From Cellulosimicrobium terreum (GTDB lineage: Bacteria > Actinomycetota > Actinomycetes > Actinomycetales > Cellulomonadaceae): DNA of 64,000 nt. The notes beneath the pieces are model-generated. The model searched no databases, was not told the DNA's origin, and saw nothing but the letters and a program-made list of their open reading frames with translations. Both the position numbers and the translations under genes were made by a program. Position 1 is the first letter of the stretch, and each line of letters opens with the position of its first letter. Location: NCBI GenBank assembly GCA_014803435.1, contig JACYFD010000004.1:372001-436000 (forward strand), in the 5' to 3' direction. Positions 17,910 to 26,292 of this stretch are shown here, piece after piece.

Positions 17910-18857
17910 TCAGGCGCCCTTGGGGTGCCAGACGGTCTTGGTCTCGGTGTAGGCGAGGATGCGCTGGGGGAGCGGGGCCTGCGTCCAGTCGGGCTCCGCG
18001 TCGTTCCCGCGGCGGTCGAGCGCCGGGCGCAGGACGCGCTTGACCGAGTCCGCCGCCGCGGCCTCGAGCTCGCCCCAGCCGACGCCGTCGGCGTCCACGG
18101 CGCCGCCCAGGTCGATCGCGTTGACGTCCATGTGGGAAGCGAGCGGAGGCGCGAGCTCCTTGGTGCGGCCCGTGAGCACGTTCACGACGCCACCCGGGAC
18201 GTCCGACGTCGCGAGGACCTCGGCGAGCGTCACGGCCGGGACCGGTCGGTCCTCGCTCGCGACGACGACCACGGCGTTGCCCATGACCAGCGGCGGGGCG
18301 ATCGTCGAGACGAGGCCCAGGAGCGACGAGCGCTGGGGCGCGAGCACCACGACGACACCCGTCGGCTCGGGCGAGGAGATGTTGAAGTAGGGCCCGGCGA
18401 CCGGATTGGCGGCACCGGCGACCTGCGCCACCTTGTCCGTCCAGCCCGCGTACCAGACCCATCGGTCGATCGCCTCGGACACCGCGAGCTCCGCCTGGCG
18501 GGCCGTGAGTCCCTCGCCCGCGGCGACCTCGGCGACCAGCTGGTCGCGCCGTCCCTCGAGCACCTCCGCGACGCGGTAGAGCACCTGCCCGCGGTTGTAC
18601 GCGGTCGCCCCGGCCCAGCCGGCCTGGGCGGAGCGCGCCGCGAGGACGGCCTCGCGGGCGTCCTTGCGGGAACCCTGCGCGACGTTCGCGAGGAACCGTC
18701 CCTTCGCGTCCAGGACCTCGTAGGTGCGGCCCGACTCGCTGCGCGGGAACTTCCCCCCGACGTACAGCTTGTAGGTCTTCCTCACACCCAGGCGCTCGGG
18801 CGCCGTGCGGGCCGTGGTCCGGGTCGTGCCGGCGGACGCGTTCGTGGTGCGGGCCAT
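17910..18857 (-). CDS. Aldehyde dehydrogenase-like protein lacking the catalytic domain
   Basis: 315-aa protein that aligns with the N-terminal NAD-binding region of aldehyde dehydrogenases: YVGGKFPRSESG near residue 32, APQRSSLLGLVSTIAPPLVMGN near 165, and DVPGGVVNVLTG near 215. It then jumps to a short unrelated-looking C-terminus. The whole segment with the catalytic Cys (FNQGQxC) and catalytic Glu is absent; a normal ALDH is about 490 aa. It starts at the ATG overlapping the stop of the complete ALDH upstream. Likely a non-catalytic partner or relic. I recall similar pairs next to deoC in other actinobacteria, so conservation is plausible. Confidence 0.8.
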   Translation of the reverse strand: MARTTNASAGTTRTTARTAPERLGVRKTYKLYVGGKFPRSESGRTYEVLDAKGRFLANVAQGSRKDAREAVLAARSAQAGWAGATAYNRGQVLYRVAEVLEGRRDQLVAEVAAGEGLTARQAELAVSEAIDRWVWYAGWTDKVAQVAGAANPVAGPYFNISSPEPTGVVVVLAPQRSSLLGLVSTIAPPLVMGNAVVVVASEDRPVPAVTLAEVLATSDVPGGVVNVLTGRTKELAPPLASHMDVNAIDLGGAVDADGVGWGELEAAAADSVKRVLRPALDRRGNDAEPDWTQAPLPQRILAYTETKTVWHPKGA

Positions 18858-20341
18858 CAGTACGTGCTCCCCTCGATCAGGTAGGACGCCAGGCCGTGCC
18901 GGCCGCCCTCGCGGCCGTAGCCGGACTCCTTGTAGCCGCCGAACGGGCTCGTCGGGTCGAACCGGTTGAACGTGTTGGACCACACGACGCCCGCGCGCAG
19001 CCGGTCGGCCATCCAGAGGATGCGCGAGCCCTTCTCGGTCCAGATTCCCGCCGACAGGCCGTAGGGGGTCGTGTTCGCCTTGGCGACGGCCTCCGCGGGC
19101 GTCCGGAACGTCAGGACGCTGAGCACGGGACCGAAGATCTCCTCGCGCGCGATGCGGTGCGCGGCCGACACACCGGTGAACAGCGTGGGCGCGAACCAGT
19201 AGCCCGACGACGGGAGCTCGCAGTCCGGGCTCCAGCGCGTCGCGCCCTCCGCGACCCCCGCCTCGGTGAGCTCCGTGATGCGCGCGAGCTGCTGCGGCGA
19301 GTTGATCGCCCCGACGTCGGTGTTCTTGTCCATCGGGTCGCCGATCCGCAGCGTCCCGAGGCGAGACTTGAGCCGGTCGACGAGCTCCTCGGCGATCGTC
19401 TCCTGGACGAGGAGGCGCGAACCGGCGCAGCACACCTGGCCCTGGTTGAAGAAGATCCCGTTGACGATGCCCTCGATCGCCTGGTCGATCGGCGCGTCGT
19501 CGAACACGATGTTCGCCGCCTTGCCGCCGAGCTCGAGCGTCGCGTGCTTGCGCGTGCCCGCGATCTGTTGCGCGATGCGCTTGCCGACGGGCGTGGACCC
19601 GGTGAACGCGATCTTGTCGACGCCCGGGTGGGCGACCAGCGCCGCTCCCGTCGCGCCGGCGCCCGTCACGATGTTCACGACGCCGGGCGGCAGCTCGGCC
19701 TGACGGAGCAGGTCCGCGAAGAGCAAGGCCGTGAGCGGCGTGGTCTCCGCCGGCTTCAGCACGACGGTGTTGCCGGTCGCGAGCGCGGGGGCGATCTTCC
19801 ACGCGAGCATGAGCAGGGGGAAGTTCCAGGGGATGACCTGGGCCGCGACGCCGTGGGGGCGCGGGTCCGCGCCGTAGCCGGCGTGCTCGAGCTTGTCGGC
19901 CCAGCCGGCGTAGTAGAAGAAGTGCGCGGCCGCCGTCGGGACGTCGACGTCGCGCGACTCACGGATCGGCTTGCCGTTGTCGAGCGTCTCCAGGACCGCG
20001 AACTCGCGCGAGCGCTCGGCGAGCAGCCGCGCGATGCGGAACAGGTACTTGGCGCGCTCGCGGCCCGGCATCGGGCCCCAGACCTTCTCCTGGGCGCGAC
20101 GTGCGGCGCGGACCGCGCGGTCGACGTCGTCCTCGGTCGCCTCCGCGACCTCCGCCAGGACCTCCTCGGTCGCGGGGTTGACGGTCTTGAACGAGCCGTC
20201 ATCGGACGCCGGGGTGAAGGCGCCGTCGATGAAGAGCCCGTACGACGACGCGATGTCGACGACGGCGCGGGACTCGGGCGCCGGGGCGTACTCGAACGGC
20301 GAGGTGACGGGCGTGGTGCGCTGTGCTGGGTTTGCAGTCAT
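18857..20341 (-). CDS. Aldehyde dehydrogenase
   Basis: 494-aa NAD(P)-dependent aldehyde dehydrogenase with all family motifs: IPWNFPLLMLAWK near residue 170, FTGSTPVGKRIA near 245, LELGGKAANIVF with the catalytic Glu near 270, and FNQGQVCCAGSR with the catalytic Cys near 305. It lies 24 bases after deoC on the same strand. Acetaldehyde released by the deoC aldolase is therefore a reasonable substrate; this is inference from context. Confidence 0.92.
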   Translation of the reverse strand: MTANPAQRTTPVTSPFEYAPAPESRAVVDIASSYGLFIDGAFTPASDDGSFKTVNPATEEVLAEVAEATEDDVDRAVRAARRAQEKVWGPMPGRERAKYLFRIARLLAERSREFAVLETLDNGKPIRESRDVDVPTAAAHFFYYAGWADKLEHAGYGADPRPHGVAAQVIPWNFPLLMLAWKIAPALATGNTVVLKPAETTPLTALLFADLLRQAELPPGVVNIVTGAGATGAALVAHPGVDKIAFTGSTPVGKRIAQQIAGTRKHATLELGGKAANIVFDDAPIDQAIEGIVNGIFFNQGQVCCAGSRLLVQETIAEELVDRLKSRLGTLRIGDPMDKNTDVGAINSPQQLARITELTEAGVAEGATRWSPDCELPSSGYWFAPTLFTGVSAAHRIAREEIFGPVLSVLTFRTPAEAVAKANTTPYGLSAGIWTEKGSRILWMADRLRAGVVWSNTFNRFDPTSPFGGYKESGYGREGGRHGLASYLIEGSTY

Positions 20342-20365
20342 GGTGCGTGCTGTCCTCGGTTCCGC

Positions 20366-21427
20366 TCAGTCGACGGTCACGTAGTCGGGGCCCCAGTAGG
20401 CACCCGTGGCGAGCTTGTTGCGCTGCATGAGCACGTCGTTGAGCAGCGACGACGCGCCGAACCGGAACCAGTCGGGGTCCAGCCAGTCGGGACCCGCGAC
20501 CTCGTTGACGGCGACGAGGTACTTGATCGCGTCCTTCGAGGTGCGGATGCCGCCGGCCGGCTTCACGCCGATCGGGACGCCCGTGAGGGCGCGGAAGTCG
20601 CGCACCGCCTCGAGCATGACGACGGTGACCGGCAGCGTCGCGGCGGGGGAGACCTTGCCCGTGCTGGTCTTGATGAAGTCGGCGCCCGCGAGCATCGCGA
20701 GCCACGAGGCGCGGCGCACGTTGTCGTACGTCGCGAGCTCGCCCGTCTCGAGGATGACCTTGAGGTGCGCGTGGTGCCCGTTCGCGCGGCACGCCTCGCG
20801 CACCGCGACGATGTCGTCGTAGACCTGGCCGTAGCGTCCCGACAGGAACGCACCGCGGTCGATCACCATGTCGATCTCGTCGGCGCCCGCCTCGACCGCC
20901 TCGCGCGTGTCGGCGAGACGCACGGCACGGCTCGCGCGCCCGGACGGGAACGCGGTCGAGACCGCCGCCACCTTCACACCGGTCCCGGCGAGCGCCTCGA
21001 CGGCGACCGGGACGAGGTCGTTGTAGACGCACACGGCCGCGGCGGACGGGCACGCGGGGTCGTTCGGCTCGGGGCGCACGGCCTTGGCCGCGAGCGAACG
21101 GACCTTGCCGGGGGTGTCGGCGCCCTCGAGCGTCGTGAGGTCGACCATGCGGACGATGGTGTCGAGCGCCCACGCCTTCGACGTGGTCTTGATCGACCGC
21201 GTCCCGAGCATCGCCGCGCGACCGTCGGCACCGACCTTGTCGACGCCCGGAAGCCCGTGCAGGTACCGGCGCCAGCCCGCGTCGTCGAGGAGCGCGGAAC
21301 CCGTCACGGAGCGCGCGAGGTCGGCGATCTCGATGGCGGGCCGGTCCGCGGCACCCGGGATCGTCGGGGGCGGGCCGGAGCCCGCCGAGCCGGTCTCCCG
21401 GACGGACGACGGTGTCGTTGTGCTCAT
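20366..21427 (-). CDS. deoC: Deoxyribose-phosphate aldolase
   Basis: 353-aa class I aldolase that cleaves 2-deoxyribose-5-phosphate to glyceraldehyde-3-phosphate and acetaldehyde. The Schiff-base motif ADFIKTSTGK is near residue 250 and the second active-site Lys region VKPAGGIRT near 290. DEIDMVIDRGAFLSG matches the phosphate-site region. The protein belongs to the long form, with an N-terminal extension of about 90 residues and a C-terminal extension (WFRFGASSLLNDVLMQR). A TAACCT box six bases before the ATG suggests a leaderless promoter for the deoC-ALDH-ALDH unit. Confidence 0.95.
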   Translation of the reverse strand: MSTTTPSSVRETGSAGSGPPPTIPGAADRPAIEIADLARSVTGSALLDDAGWRRYLHGLPGVDKVGADGRAAMLGTRSIKTTSKAWALDTIVRMVDLTTLEGADTPGKVRSLAAKAVRPEPNDPACPSAAAVCVYNDLVPVAVEALAGTGVKVAAVSTAFPSGRASRAVRLADTREAVEAGADEIDMVIDRGAFLSGRYGQVYDDIVAVREACRANGHHAHLKVILETGELATYDNVRRASWLAMLAGADFIKTSTGKVSPAATLPVTVVMLEAVRDFRALTGVPIGVKPAGGIRTSKDAIKYLVAVNEVAGPDWLDPDWFRFGASSLLNDVLMQRNKLATGAYWGPDYVTVD

Positions 21428-21472
21428 CGCCCCAGGTTACCCGCCGGTACGGTCCTCGACCTGCGCCTCGGG

Positions 21473-23341
21473 CTACAGACCCAGCGCGCGGGACATGTCC
21501 GCCGTGACGCGGTCGAGCCGCTCCCGCGCGAACGCGCGCGCCGCCGTCAGGTCGTCGTGCGACGCGTCCGCCGCGACCGGCACGATCACCTCGAGGTAGC
21601 ACTTGACCTTCGGCTCGGTGCCGCTCGGGCGCACGACGACGCGCGTGCCGTCGCCCGTCAGGAGCCGTACGCCGTCGGTGGGGGGCAGCCCGTCGAGGCC
21701 GGTGGACAGGTCCGTGACCTCGGACACGCCCGCGCCCGCGAGCGTGCGCGGCGGGGCGTCGCGCAGGTGCCGCATCGTCTCGCCGATCCGGTCGAGGTCG
21801 GTGAACCGGGCCGAGAGCTGGTCGCTCACGTGCAGGCCGTGCGAGCGTGCGAGGTCGTCGAGCGCGTCGACGATCGTGCGGCCCTCGGCCTTGAGCCGGT
21901 TGGCGAGCTGCACGACGAGCAGCGCGGCGCTGATCCCGTCCTTGTCGCGCACGTGCGCCGGGTCCACGCAGTACCCGAGCGCCTCCTCGTAGCCGAACGC
22001 CAGGCCGTCGACGCGCGATATCCACTTGAACCCGGTGAGCGTCGTCGCGTACCCGAGGCCGTGCGCGGCGGCGATGCGCGCAAGGAGGCGCGAGGACACG
22101 ACCGTCGTCGCGAGGACGCCGCCGCCTGCGCCACCGGGTCCCGCGCCGGACGACGTGAGGCGGCGCGCGACGTCGTCGGCGAGCAGGGCGCCCACCTCGT
22201 CGCCGTGCAGCACGCGCCAGCCGTTCGACCGCGCCGTCGCGGCGCCCTGGTACGTCCCCACGCGGGGGTCGTGCACCGCGACCGCGCACCGGTCGGCGTC
22301 GGGGTCGTTCGCGATCACGACGTCGGCGCCCGCGTCCTGCGCGTACGCGAGCGCGAGGTCCATCGCGCCCGGCTCCTCGGGGTTCGGGAACGCGACCGAC
22401 GGGAAGTCGGGGTCGGGGTCGAGCTGCTCCTCGACCTCGACGACGTCGGCGAACCCGGCCTCGCGCAGCACCCGCGCGACGACACCGCCCCCGACGCCGT
22501 GCAGCGCGGTGGTCACGACCGTGAGGCGGCGGGGCGCCCCGTCCGAGAGCGCGACGACGGACGCGACGTAGGCGTCGACCGCGTCCCTGCCCAGGACCGT
22601 CCACCCGCCGTCCGAGCGCGGTACCTCCCGCGCCGGGCCGACGGCGGCGATCGCCGCGGAGATCCGGGTGTCGTACGGCGTGAGGATCTGGGCACCCTGG
22701 CCGGCGTCCGTCACGACGCGGCCACCGAGATACACCTTGTACCCGTTGTCCGCGGCGGGGTTGTGGCTGGCGGTGACCATGACGCCGGCGTCCGCGTCCA
22801 GGTGCCGCACCGAGAACGCGAGCACGGGGGTCGGCAGGGGCGCGGGCAGGACCGACACGTCGAGCCCGGCCGCGGTGAGCACGGCCGCGCTGTCGCGCGC
22901 GAAGTCGCGCGACCGGCGTCGGGCGTCGAACCCGATGACGACCCGGGGGCGGGTCGACGCACCCAGCGTGTCCGTGAGGAAGGCGCCGAGACCCGCCGCC
23001 GCGGCGATCACGACCGCCCGGTTCATGCGGTGCGGGCCGGCGCCCATCCGCCCGCGCAGCCCGGCGGTACCGAACTCCAGCGGGCCGCTGAACCGGTCGC
23101 GGAGCTCGGCGAGCGCGGCCGCGCGGACGTCGTGCTGCCGCGCGTCCGGCGAGTCCGCGGCGTCGAGCAGGGCGCGCAGGTCGGCCTGGTCGTGGGCGTC
23201 GACGTCGGCCTCTACCCACGCCGCGACACGCTCGAGGAAGGCTGCGTGGCCCGTCCCGGGATCGAACGACGGGTCGTCGGCCGCGTCTGCCGGCAGCGCC
23301 GTGCGGGCCGGTCTGCGCCTCGACGTGGCTCGGTCGGTCAT
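21473..23341 (-). CDS. Phosphohexomutase/phosphopentomutase-type phosphosugar mutase
   Basis: 622-aa alpha-D-phosphohexomutase family enzyme. Catalytic phosphoserine loop: TASHNPAADNG near residue 157. Metal loop: NDPDADRCAVAV near 330. Sugar-binding GDEVGALL follows, with the phosphate-binding RPSGTEPKVKCY near the C-terminus. Its place directly after punA, one base apart, and next to deoC suggests that it converts (deoxy)ribose-1-phosphate to the 5-phosphate, a role PGM2-type members of this family can play. Annotation as phosphoglucomutase or phosphomannomutase is equally compatible with the motifs. Confidence 0.9.
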   Translation of the reverse strand: MTDRATSRRRPARTALPADAADDPSFDPGTGHAAFLERVAAWVEADVDAHDQADLRALLDAADSPDARQHDVRAAALAELRDRFSGPLEFGTAGLRGRMGAGPHRMNRAVVIAAAAGLGAFLTDTLGASTRPRVVIGFDARRRSRDFARDSAAVLTAAGLDVSVLPAPLPTPVLAFSVRHLDADAGVMVTASHNPAADNGYKVYLGGRVVTDAGQGAQILTPYDTRISAAIAAVGPAREVPRSDGGWTVLGRDAVDAYVASVVALSDGAPRRLTVVTTALHGVGGGVVARVLREAGFADVVEVEEQLDPDPDFPSVAFPNPEEPGAMDLALAYAQDAGADVVIANDPDADRCAVAVHDPRVGTYQGAATARSNGWRVLHGDEVGALLADDVARRLTSSGAGPGGAGGGVLATTVVSSRLLARIAAAHGLGYATTLTGFKWISRVDGLAFGYEEALGYCVDPAHVRDKDGISAALLVVQLANRLKAEGRTIVDALDDLARSHGLHVSDQLSARFTDLDRIGETMRHLRDAPPRTLAGAGVSEVTDLSTGLDGLPPTDGVRLLTGDGTRVVVRPSGTEPKVKCYLEVIVPVAADASHDDLTAARAFARERLDRVTADMSRALGL

Positions 23342-23342
23342 G

Positions 23343-24194
23343 TCACACCTGCTTCGCGATGTCGGCCAGGAGGGAGCTGATGCGAGGGCCCGCGGCCTGG
23401 CCGGCCTCGATGACCTCGGCGTGCGACAACGGCGTCGGGCTGATCCCCGCCGCCAGGTTCGTCACGAGCGAGACCCCGAGGACCTCGAGCCCGCAGTGCC
23501 GTGCGGCGATCGCCTCGAGCGCCGTCGACATGCCGACCAGGTCCGCGCCGATCGTGCGCGCCATGCGCACCTCGGCGGGCGTCTCGTAGTGCGGTCCGGG
23601 GAACTGGGCGTAGACGCCCTCGTCCAGCGTCGGGTCGACGCGCCGCGCGACGTCCCGCAGCCGGGGCGAGTACACGTCGGTGAGGTCCACGAACGTCGCG
23701 CCCTCGAGCGGGCTGCGCGCCGTGAGGTTGACGTGGTCCGCGATGAGGACCGGGGTCCCCGCGGTCCACGCCGGGTTCAGGCCGCCGCAGCCGTTCGTCA
23801 GGATCAGCGTCTCCGCCCCGGTCGCCGCGGCGGTGCGCACCCCGTGCACGACGGCGCGCACGCCCTTGCCCTCGTACAGGTGCGTGCGCGAGCCGAGCAC
23901 GAGCGCGTGGCGCACGGACCCGTCGGCGCGCTCGACCCGGACGGACCGGGTGACCGTGAGGTGGCCCGCGACCGCGGTCGCGGAGAAGCCGGGGATCTCG
24001 TGGGTCGGGATCTCGGCGACGACGTCGCCCAGGAGCTCCGCGGCGCCGCCCCAGCCCGATCCGAGCACGAGCGCCAGGTCGTGCCCGTCGATCCCGGTGG
24101 CCTCCGCGATGTGGTCCGCGGCCGCCCGTGCCACGAGGAACGGGTCGGTGGTCGGGTCGTCGAGCGGGGGTGTGCTCGCTGGCGTCGTCGTCAT
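23343..24194 (-). CDS. punA: Purine-nucleoside phosphorylase
   Basis: 283-aa trimeric-type PNP that splits inosine and guanosine (deoxy) into base plus (deoxy)ribose-1-phosphate. GSGWGG near residue 47 is the phosphate loop. LILTNGCGGLNP near 110 and VGMSTALEAIAARHCG near 200 are the family signature. TNLAAG carries the purine-binding Asn. A TAACCT box at 24201-24206 (minus strand) lies six bases before the ATG, indicating a leaderless promoter for punA plus the mutase. Confidence 0.96.
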   Translation of the reverse strand: MTTTPASTPPLDDPTTDPFLVARAAADHIAEATGIDGHDLALVLGSGWGGAAELLGDVVAEIPTHEIPGFSATAVAGHLTVTRSVRVERADGSVRHALVLGSRTHLYEGKGVRAVVHGVRTAAATGAETLILTNGCGGLNPAWTAGTPVLIADHVNLTARSPLEGATFVDLTDVYSPRLRDVARRVDPTLDEGVYAQFPGPHYETPAEVRMARTIGADLVGMSTALEAIAARHCGLEVLGVSLVTNLAAGISPTPLSHAEVIEAGQAAGPRISSLLADIAKQV

Positions 24195-24297
24195 GTCGCC
24201 AGGTTAGTGCGTCACCTGCGCCGGGACCCGTCGGGGCTGTCGCGCGGGCGGGCGTGACGGGCGCGACGGGGCGGGGCGGCCTGACACAATGACGTGC

Positions 24298-25755
24298 GTG
24301 ACGTACGAGAGCACCGACCGCCAGGCCACCCGCATCGTCATCGTGGGAGGTGGACCGGGAGGGTACGAGGCAGCGCTGGTCGCGCGCCGCCTCGGCGCCG
24401 ACGTCACGATCGTCGAGCAGCACGGCCTCGGCGGGGCGGCGGTCCTGACCGACGTCGTGCCGTCCAAGACCCTGATCGCGACCGCCGACTGGATGACGAT
24501 CGCCGACCGCGCCGCGGACCTGGGCATCCGGCTGCCCGTGGACACCGCGAAGGCGCAGCACCCGTCGATGCGCCGCCACATCGTCGACCTCGAGGCCGTG
24601 AACACGCGTGTCCAGGCCCTCGCGGCCGCGCAGTCCGCCGACATCCGCGCTCGTCTCGAGCGCGAGGGCGTGCGGGTCGTCGTCGGGACCGGGCGGCTCG
24701 ACGGACCCGCGCGCGTCGTCGTCGCGGGAGCGAGCGACCCGCAGGGCACGGGCGGCAAGGAAGAGCTGGTGCTCGACGCCGACGTGATCCTCCTCGCCCT
24801 CGGCTCCACGCCACGCGTCCTGCCGACGGCGCAGCCCGACGGCGAGCGCATCCTCACGTGGACGCAGCTGTACAACCTGAAGAAGCTGCCCGAGCGCCTG
24901 GTCGTCGTCGGGTCGGGCGTCACCGGTGCGGAGTTCGCGGGGGCGTACAACGCGCTGGGGTCGGACGTCGTGCTGGTCTCCAGCCGGGACCGGGTCCTGC
25001 CCGGGGAGGACGCGGACGCGGCCGAGCTCCTCGAGGGCGTGTTCCGCTCGCGCGGCATGACGGTGATGTCCCGCTCGCGGGCGGAGTCGGCCGTGCGCAC
25101 CGAGGACGGGGTCGAGGTGACGCTCGCCGACCGGCGCGTGGTCGAGGGCACCCACGTGCTGCTCGCCGTCGGGTCGATCCCCTCCACGCACGGGCTCGGG
25201 CTCGAGGAGGCCGGTGTGCGGCTCACGCCGAGCGGTCACGTCGAGGTGGACAAGGTGTCGCGCACGTCCGTCCGGGGGATCTACGCCGCGGGCGACTGCA
25301 CGGGCATCCTCCCGCTCGCGTCGGTCGCGGCCATGCAGGGGCGCGTCGCGATGTCGCACGCCCTGGGCGACGCCGTCGCACCCATCAGGCTGCGCACCGT
25401 CGCCGCGAACATCTTCACCGCACCGGAGATCGCGACCGTCGGGTACAGCGAGGAGCAGCTCAAGGCGCAGGGCAGCAAGTACGTCACGGCCACGCTCCCG
25501 CTCGCGCGCAACCCGCGCGCCAAGATGCTGGGCATGCGCGACGGCTTCGTCAAGCTGTTCGCCCACCCCGAGGCGAGCGTCGTGCTGGGCGGCGTCGTCG
25601 TCGCGCCGCGCGCGAGCGAGCTGATCTTCCCCATCACGCTCGCGGTGTCGCACCGCCTCACCGTCGACGACGTCGCGTCGGCCTTCACCGTGTACCCGTC
25701 GCTGTCCGGATCCATCGCCGAGGTGGCGCGCATGCTGCACCACCGGGAGGGCTGA
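24298..25755 (+). CDS. lpdA: NAD(P)H-quinone oxidoreductase (LpdA-like flavoprotein disulfide reductase)
   Basis: 485-aa flavoprotein with the fold of dihydrolipoamide dehydrogenase. FAD-binding VGGGPGGYEAAL is near residue 17, NAD-binding VVGSGVTGAEFAGAY near 205, and the FAD site TSVRGIYAAGDCTG near 325. The redox-active CxxxxC is missing: the segment reads GLGGAAVLTDVVPSKTL. This is the hallmark of the mycobacterial LpdA (Rv3303c) class, known to reduce quinones with NAD(P)H. The GTG at 24298 is favoured because CACAAT lies seven bases before it; the ATG at 24289 would overlap that box. Confidence 0.88.
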   Translation: MTYESTDRQATRIVIVGGGPGGYEAALVARRLGADVTIVEQHGLGGAAVLTDVVPSKTLIATADWMTIADRAADLGIRLPVDTAKAQHPSMRRHIVDLEAVNTRVQALAAAQSADIRARLEREGVRVVVGTGRLDGPARVVVAGASDPQGTGGKEELVLDADVILLALGSTPRVLPTAQPDGERILTWTQLYNLKKLPERLVVVGSGVTGAEFAGAYNALGSDVVLVSSRDRVLPGEDADAAELLEGVFRSRGMTVMSRSRAESAVRTEDGVEVTLADRRVVEGTHVLLAVGSIPSTHGLGLEEAGVRLTPSGHVEVDKVSRTSVRGIYAAGDCTGILPLASVAAMQGRVAMSHALGDAVAPIRLRTVAANIFTAPEIATVGYSEEQLKAQGSKYVTATLPLARNPRAKMLGMRDGFVKLFAHPEASVVLGGVVVAPRASELIFPITLAVSHRLTVDDVASAFTVYPSLSGSIAEVARMLHHREG

Positions 25756-25762
25756 CCTCGGG

Positions 25763-26236
25763 TCAGAGGGTCGCGTCGAGACGGAGCGCGCCGCCGGAGT
25801 AGTCGAGGTCGGTGACCGTCAGCCCGGGCAGCGTCGTGGCCAGGGCGGAGCCGAGCAGTGCCCGGACGTCGACCGCGACGCGCGCCTCGGGGAGCACACG
25901 CACGGCGTCGGGCGGCAGTCCCTTCGAGCGCAGCGCGTTCGCGAGGGGCGCCTCGACGAAGCCGAGGAGCTTGTGCGCGGGCAGGCCCGCCGCGCTCGCC
26001 TCCACGGTCAGGACCGCGGTCCCGGCGACGACGGACTCGACGTGCAGCGTCGCGCGCAGGATCGGCACGAGCCGTGCCGCGAGGCGCAGGGCGGACGGCG
26101 GGTCCGGCACCTCGCGCAGGTCAACGACGACGCGCACGTCGTCGCCCTCGCCGGTCACCGACCGGAGGAACGGCGGGAGCCCGCCCGACGCGCGGGCGAT
26201 CTCGACGGCCTCGGTCACGGTCAGCTCGATACGCAT
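25763..26236 (-). CDS. Hypothetical protein
   Basis: 157-aa soluble protein with no signal peptide and no membrane segment, of regular alpha/beta composition (MRIELTVTEAVEIARASGG at the N-terminus). I do not recognise the family; the repeated VxVxxxxL pattern vaguely recalls DUF2993/LmeA-type lipid-binding proteins, but without a signal. A TAGGGT box six bases before the ATG supports it as a leaderless gene. It converges with lpdA, and the two stop codons sit in the arms of a small hairpin (25752-25766). Confidence 0.65.
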   Translation of the reverse strand: MRIELTVTEAVEIARASGGLPPFLRSVTGEGDDVRVVVDLREVPDPPSALRLAARLVPILRATLHVESVVAGTAVLTVEASAAGLPAHKLLGFVEAPLANALRSKGLPPDAVRVLPEARVAVDVRALLGSALATTLPGLTVTDLDYSGGALRLDATL

Positions 26237-26292
26237 CCGCCGACCCTAACCCGCCGAGGTCGTACCCCGGTCCCGCGACGTGGTACGGCTGG

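Noticed and set aside
18896-23380. Plus-strand open frame of 1494 codons.
   Set aside because: It is antisense to ALDH, deoC, mutase and punA, with a monotonous Arg/Asp/Val/Gly composition typical of GC-rich frame shadows.
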